A DNA stretch of 64,000 nucleotides from Tepidisphaera sp. (GTDB lineage Bacteria > Planctomycetota > Phycisphaerae > Phycisphaerales > UBA1924): the NCBI GenBank assembly GCA_016124375.1, contig WGNV01000010.1, forward strand, positions 62,001 to 126,000. Direction: 5' to 3'. A program made the position numbers and the translations under genes. Shown piece after piece: positions 61,833 through 64,000 of the stretch. The notes beneath the pieces were generated by a model. The model saw only the letters and a list, made by a program, of their open reading frames with translations. It was not told the DNA's origin and searched no databases. How positions within the stretch are numbered: position 1 is the stretch's first letter; the number at the start of each line of letters is the position of its first letter.

Positions 61833-63979
61833 AGCCCCAGGAGCTGCCGGATGTCGTTGAAGGTGACCACCAGGAACACGCACGCCAGGAAGACCAGCCC
61901 CGCGAGCGTGGCGGCATTCTGCACCGCGATCGGCGCCGGCCTCCCTCGCACCTGCTCCCACACCAGGAACAGGAACTGCCCGCCGTCCACGATGGGTAAT
62001 GGCAGGAAGTTGATCACCGCCAGGTTGATGCTGATGAGCCCCATGAAGAACAGCAGCCACACCAGCCCACGGCTGGCCACCAGCGTGCCCAGGTGCGCGA
62101 TCCCCACCGGGCCCTTCAAGTGCTCGATCTTGACGGTCCCCTCGGCCAGCCGCGCGAACGTGAGATACGTCGTCAGCATCACCTGCTTGGCCCGGCGCAG
62201 GCCCAGCCGCATCGCGTCGATCGGGTTCTGGCCCTTGAGCAGAAACTCCTCGGGCTCGAAGGCGCCGGTCGAGAGCGGGCTCTCCCACCCGAGCGCGAAC
62301 AGGTCGCGCAGGTCGTCGGATGTGAGTGACCAAGTCTTGTGCTGCGTGGGAAGATCCCCCAAAACCGAGCCCTGCACGGGCTGGCGGAGCTCGACTTGCA
62401 CATCGACGGGCTTGCCGTCCGCCGTGGCGCTCAGCCGTTCGTACGCCTCACGCGTTGCCCGCCGCAGTTCGCGGCGAACGTCCGCCAGATTGTGCACGGG
62501 CGCTCCCGCGACGCTGACGATCTGCGTGCCGGGCGAATCGATCAGCCGCACCGCGGCGGGGGCGTAGGGCGTCGAAGTCTGGCGGGGCGGGGTGAGCGAC
62601 AGCAACTGCGCCGGGGGCTGGGCCACCAGCGTGGACTCATCTCCCACATCGCCTGCCGAGAAGCCGATGAGCCCGTGCGAATCGACCTTGACGTTGGGCA
62701 GAGAAACCTCGTGCAGCTCGCCCTTATCGTCCTTACGGAGCACGACGATCGGCAGCGTTTCGCCCGGGTGCGAGCTGATCTGCTTCAGACCTTGCCACAG
62801 GCTGGGGTACTCCACATCGCCCACGCGCACCAGAACGTCGCCGTCTTTGAGGCCCTGGGCCTTGGCGCGATCTAAGGGTTTCACCACGGTCATGACGGGC
62901 GTCAGGCCGAGCAGGTTGTCCACCTCGGGCGTGGGCTGGCCCTTGGGCTTGGGCAGCACGTCTGGCCTCAGTGCCACGCGGGGCTTCATCGCGCCCGCGA
63001 ACGTCTCGCCCGTGTCGGACACAAACTCCACGGGCACGGGCGCACCGTCCGAGGCGTTGATCGCCTCGACCAGTTCGTGCAAGCGCGTCACGGGCGTGCC
63101 GTTGACTTTCGCCAGGCGCATCTCGGGGGCGAGCCCCGCGAGGCCGATCTGAGACATCTGTTCGGCCCACAGTTTGCGCGATGCCGCGTCCTTGATTTCG
63201 GGCAGCTCCAGGGTGCGGGGCGGCTCGATGCCGATGTCTCGCAGCCCGCTCAGACGATTCACCTCGGGCGTGACCTCGATCTCAAGAGGCAGGACGAATC
63301 CGGCGCGCTGGACGCTCAGCTTCAGCGTGTCGTGAGGCCCCGACATGGCCGCGGCGGTGATGATGTCGTTGAACGAGTCGGGCTTTTCGCCATCGACCGC
63401 GAGAACGACATCACCCGGCTTCAGACCCGGGCCGATGACGCCGCCCTTGAGGCCCCCGCCTTCGACCCTGGCCTTGGCCGCGGGCGAGCCGGGATACACC
63501 ATGCCGATCTTGGGCGGCTCGGTCTTGAGCCCCACCATGAAGACGATCGCAAAGATCACCAGCGCGCTGATGATGTTCATCACGACGCCCGCGGAGATCA
63601 CCACCATCCGCCGCCAGACCTTGCAGTTCTGATAGCTGTCCGGCGCGCTGCTGACGGCGGTCGGGTCCAGGTCTTCCTGCCCGAGCATCTTCACATAGCC
63701 CCCAAAGGGCAGGGCGTTGATGCGGTACTCCGTCGGGCTGATCCCGGCGCCCAGGCCCCGGGTGGTGCGCTCGAAGTACTCCCGCTCGCTCGAACCCCGG
63801 CGCACGCCCAGACCCTTGCGGAAGGTCACCAGCGGCGGCCCAAAGCCAATGGCGAAGGCCAGCACGCGGATGCCCGCCCAGCGGGCCGCCAGAAAGTGCC
63901 CCAGTTCGTGCAGGAACACGATGAACCCGAAGCCCAGCATCACCAGCAGCAGGTTCAGCACTGTGTTGAGCGAATCCAT
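61829..63979 (-). CDS. rseP: RIP zinc metalloprotease (RseP-like)
   Basis: 716 residues. Site-2 protease: 'GFIVFLHELGHFLAARWAG' (HExxH zinc site in TM1) and the third ligand in 'NFLPLPIVDGGQFLF' (LPxxDGG). Two PDZ-like regions lie between ('IGMVYPGSPAAKARVEGGG', 'AKAQGLKDGDVLVRVGDVEYPSL'). TM segments flank the core. It is much longer than E. coli RseP (450 aa, from memory) owing to a long periplasmic middle part with a third PDZ-like section ('IDSPGTQIVSVAGAPVHNL'). RseP cleaves membrane-embedded anti-sigma factors and signal-peptide remnants. It is the first gene of the pair with the alpha/beta hydrolase. Confidence 0.95.
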   Translation of the reverse strand: MDSLNTVLNLLLVMLGFGFIVFLHELGHFLAARWAGIRVLAFAIGFGPPLVTFRKGLGVRRGSSEREYFERTTRGLGAGISPTEYRINALPFGGYVKMLGQEDLDPTAVSSAPDSYQNCKVWRRMVVISAGVVMNIISALVIFAIVFMVGLKTEPPKIGMVYPGSPAAKARVEGGGLKGGVIGPGLKPGDVVLAVDGEKPDSFNDIITAAAMSGPHDTLKLSVQRAGFVLPLEIEVTPEVNRLSGLRDIGIEPPRTLELPEIKDAASRKLWAEQMSQIGLAGLAPEMRLAKVNGTPVTRLHELVEAINASDGAPVPVEFVSDTGETFAGAMKPRVALRPDVLPKPKGQPTPEVDNLLGLTPVMTVVKPLDRAKAQGLKDGDVLVRVGDVEYPSLWQGLKQISSHPGETLPIVVLRKDDKGELHEVSLPNVKVDSHGLIGFSAGDVGDESTLVAQPPAQLLSLTPPRQTSTPYAPAAVRLIDSPGTQIVSVAGAPVHNLADVRRELRRATREAYERLSATADGKPVDVQVELRQPVQGSVLGDLPTQHKTWSLTSDDLRDLFALGWESPLSTGAFEPEEFLLKGQNPIDAMRLGLRRAKQVMLTTYLTFARLAEGTVKIEHLKGPVGIAHLGTLVASRGLVWLLFFMGLISINLAVINFLPLPIVDGGQFLFLVWEQVRGRPAPIAVQNAATLAGLVFLACVFLVVTFNDIRQLLGL

Positions 63980-64000
63980 GGTCTAGTTTATCGTCATGAG

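Overview
The window reads as a high-GC, free-living planctomycete chromosome, most likely class Phycisphaerae (order Phycisphaerales). The signs are secreted proteins ending in dockerin-like Asp-rich repeats closed by a Cys ('AGAPC'), PEP-CTERM-like tails ending in RRRR, a pseudopilin-like protein with an H-x9-DG tail, a str operon reduced to rpsL-rpsG, and short repeat families scattered in and between genes. This placement is inferred from protein style; no rRNA is present. I saw no tRNA, rRNA, CRISPR array, phage block or transposase gene. Almost every long antisense ORF in the track is a high-GC shadow.

Layout. 1-4262: two tandem paralogous secreted repeat proteins with nearly identical dockerin modules (the first is cut by the window edge). 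4283-8882: a D-2-hydroxyacid dehydrogenase and an SPFH/band-7 membrane protein on the minus strand, divergent from asnS, whose coding region carries an in-frame CCCCAGT heptamer inverted-repeat insert. 9093-14676: small membrane proteins, a PEP-CTERM-like protein, an MGDG-synthase/UgtP-type glycosyltransferase, a DUF3592-like protein and two Cys-rich secreted proteins. 14870-18192: M28 peptidase, alpha/beta hydrolase and an orphan HTH-REC regulator. 18612-25136: a secreted HEAT-like protein with a degenerate receiver-like domain, then a pseudopilin cluster (two GspG-like, one GspH/FimT-like, two small one-TM proteins) and a membrane PP2C/SpoIIE phosphatase. 25340-31819: SGNH hydrolase, MazG-like protein, rpsL, rpsG, a ThiF/MoeB-type E1 enzyme, a PduO-type cobalamin adenosyltransferase and recJ. 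31947-35581: a secretin and a TPR lipoprotein, probably one operon. 35879-43173: DinB-like protein, MBL hydrolase, a TM/TPR-like protein, a beta-propeller/phosphoesterase protein and a two-gene phosphonate cassette (FAD oxidoreductase plus PhnX). 43371-48896: a giant modular dockerin protein, an H-x9-DG pseudopilin-like protein and a HAD hydrolase. 49093-63979: a CHASE/PAS hybrid histidine kinase, hflX, a Ctp-type protease, tsaD, an RF-1-like protein, a PEP-CTERM-like protein, a thioredoxin-like protein, deoC, an alpha/beta hydrolase and rseP.

Working together. The pseudopilins and secretin are parts of a type II secretion or type IV pilus-like machine whose ATPase and inner-membrane parts lie outside the window. 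The many secreted proteins with dockerin, PEP-CTERM-like or RRRR tails may be its cargo or be surface anchored. The FAD oxidoreductase and PhnX overlap and would turn an aminophosphonate into acetaldehyde and phosphate. The main unexplained signal is a set of short repeat families (CCCCAGT 7-mers, GTGGCAAA-type 8-mers, GGCACTA 7-mers, and a 40-bp CGAGCCCGAAGCGCCAGC element). They form long inverted repeats next to stop codons and have also entered the reading frames of asnS, the E1 enzyme and the SGNH hydrolase.
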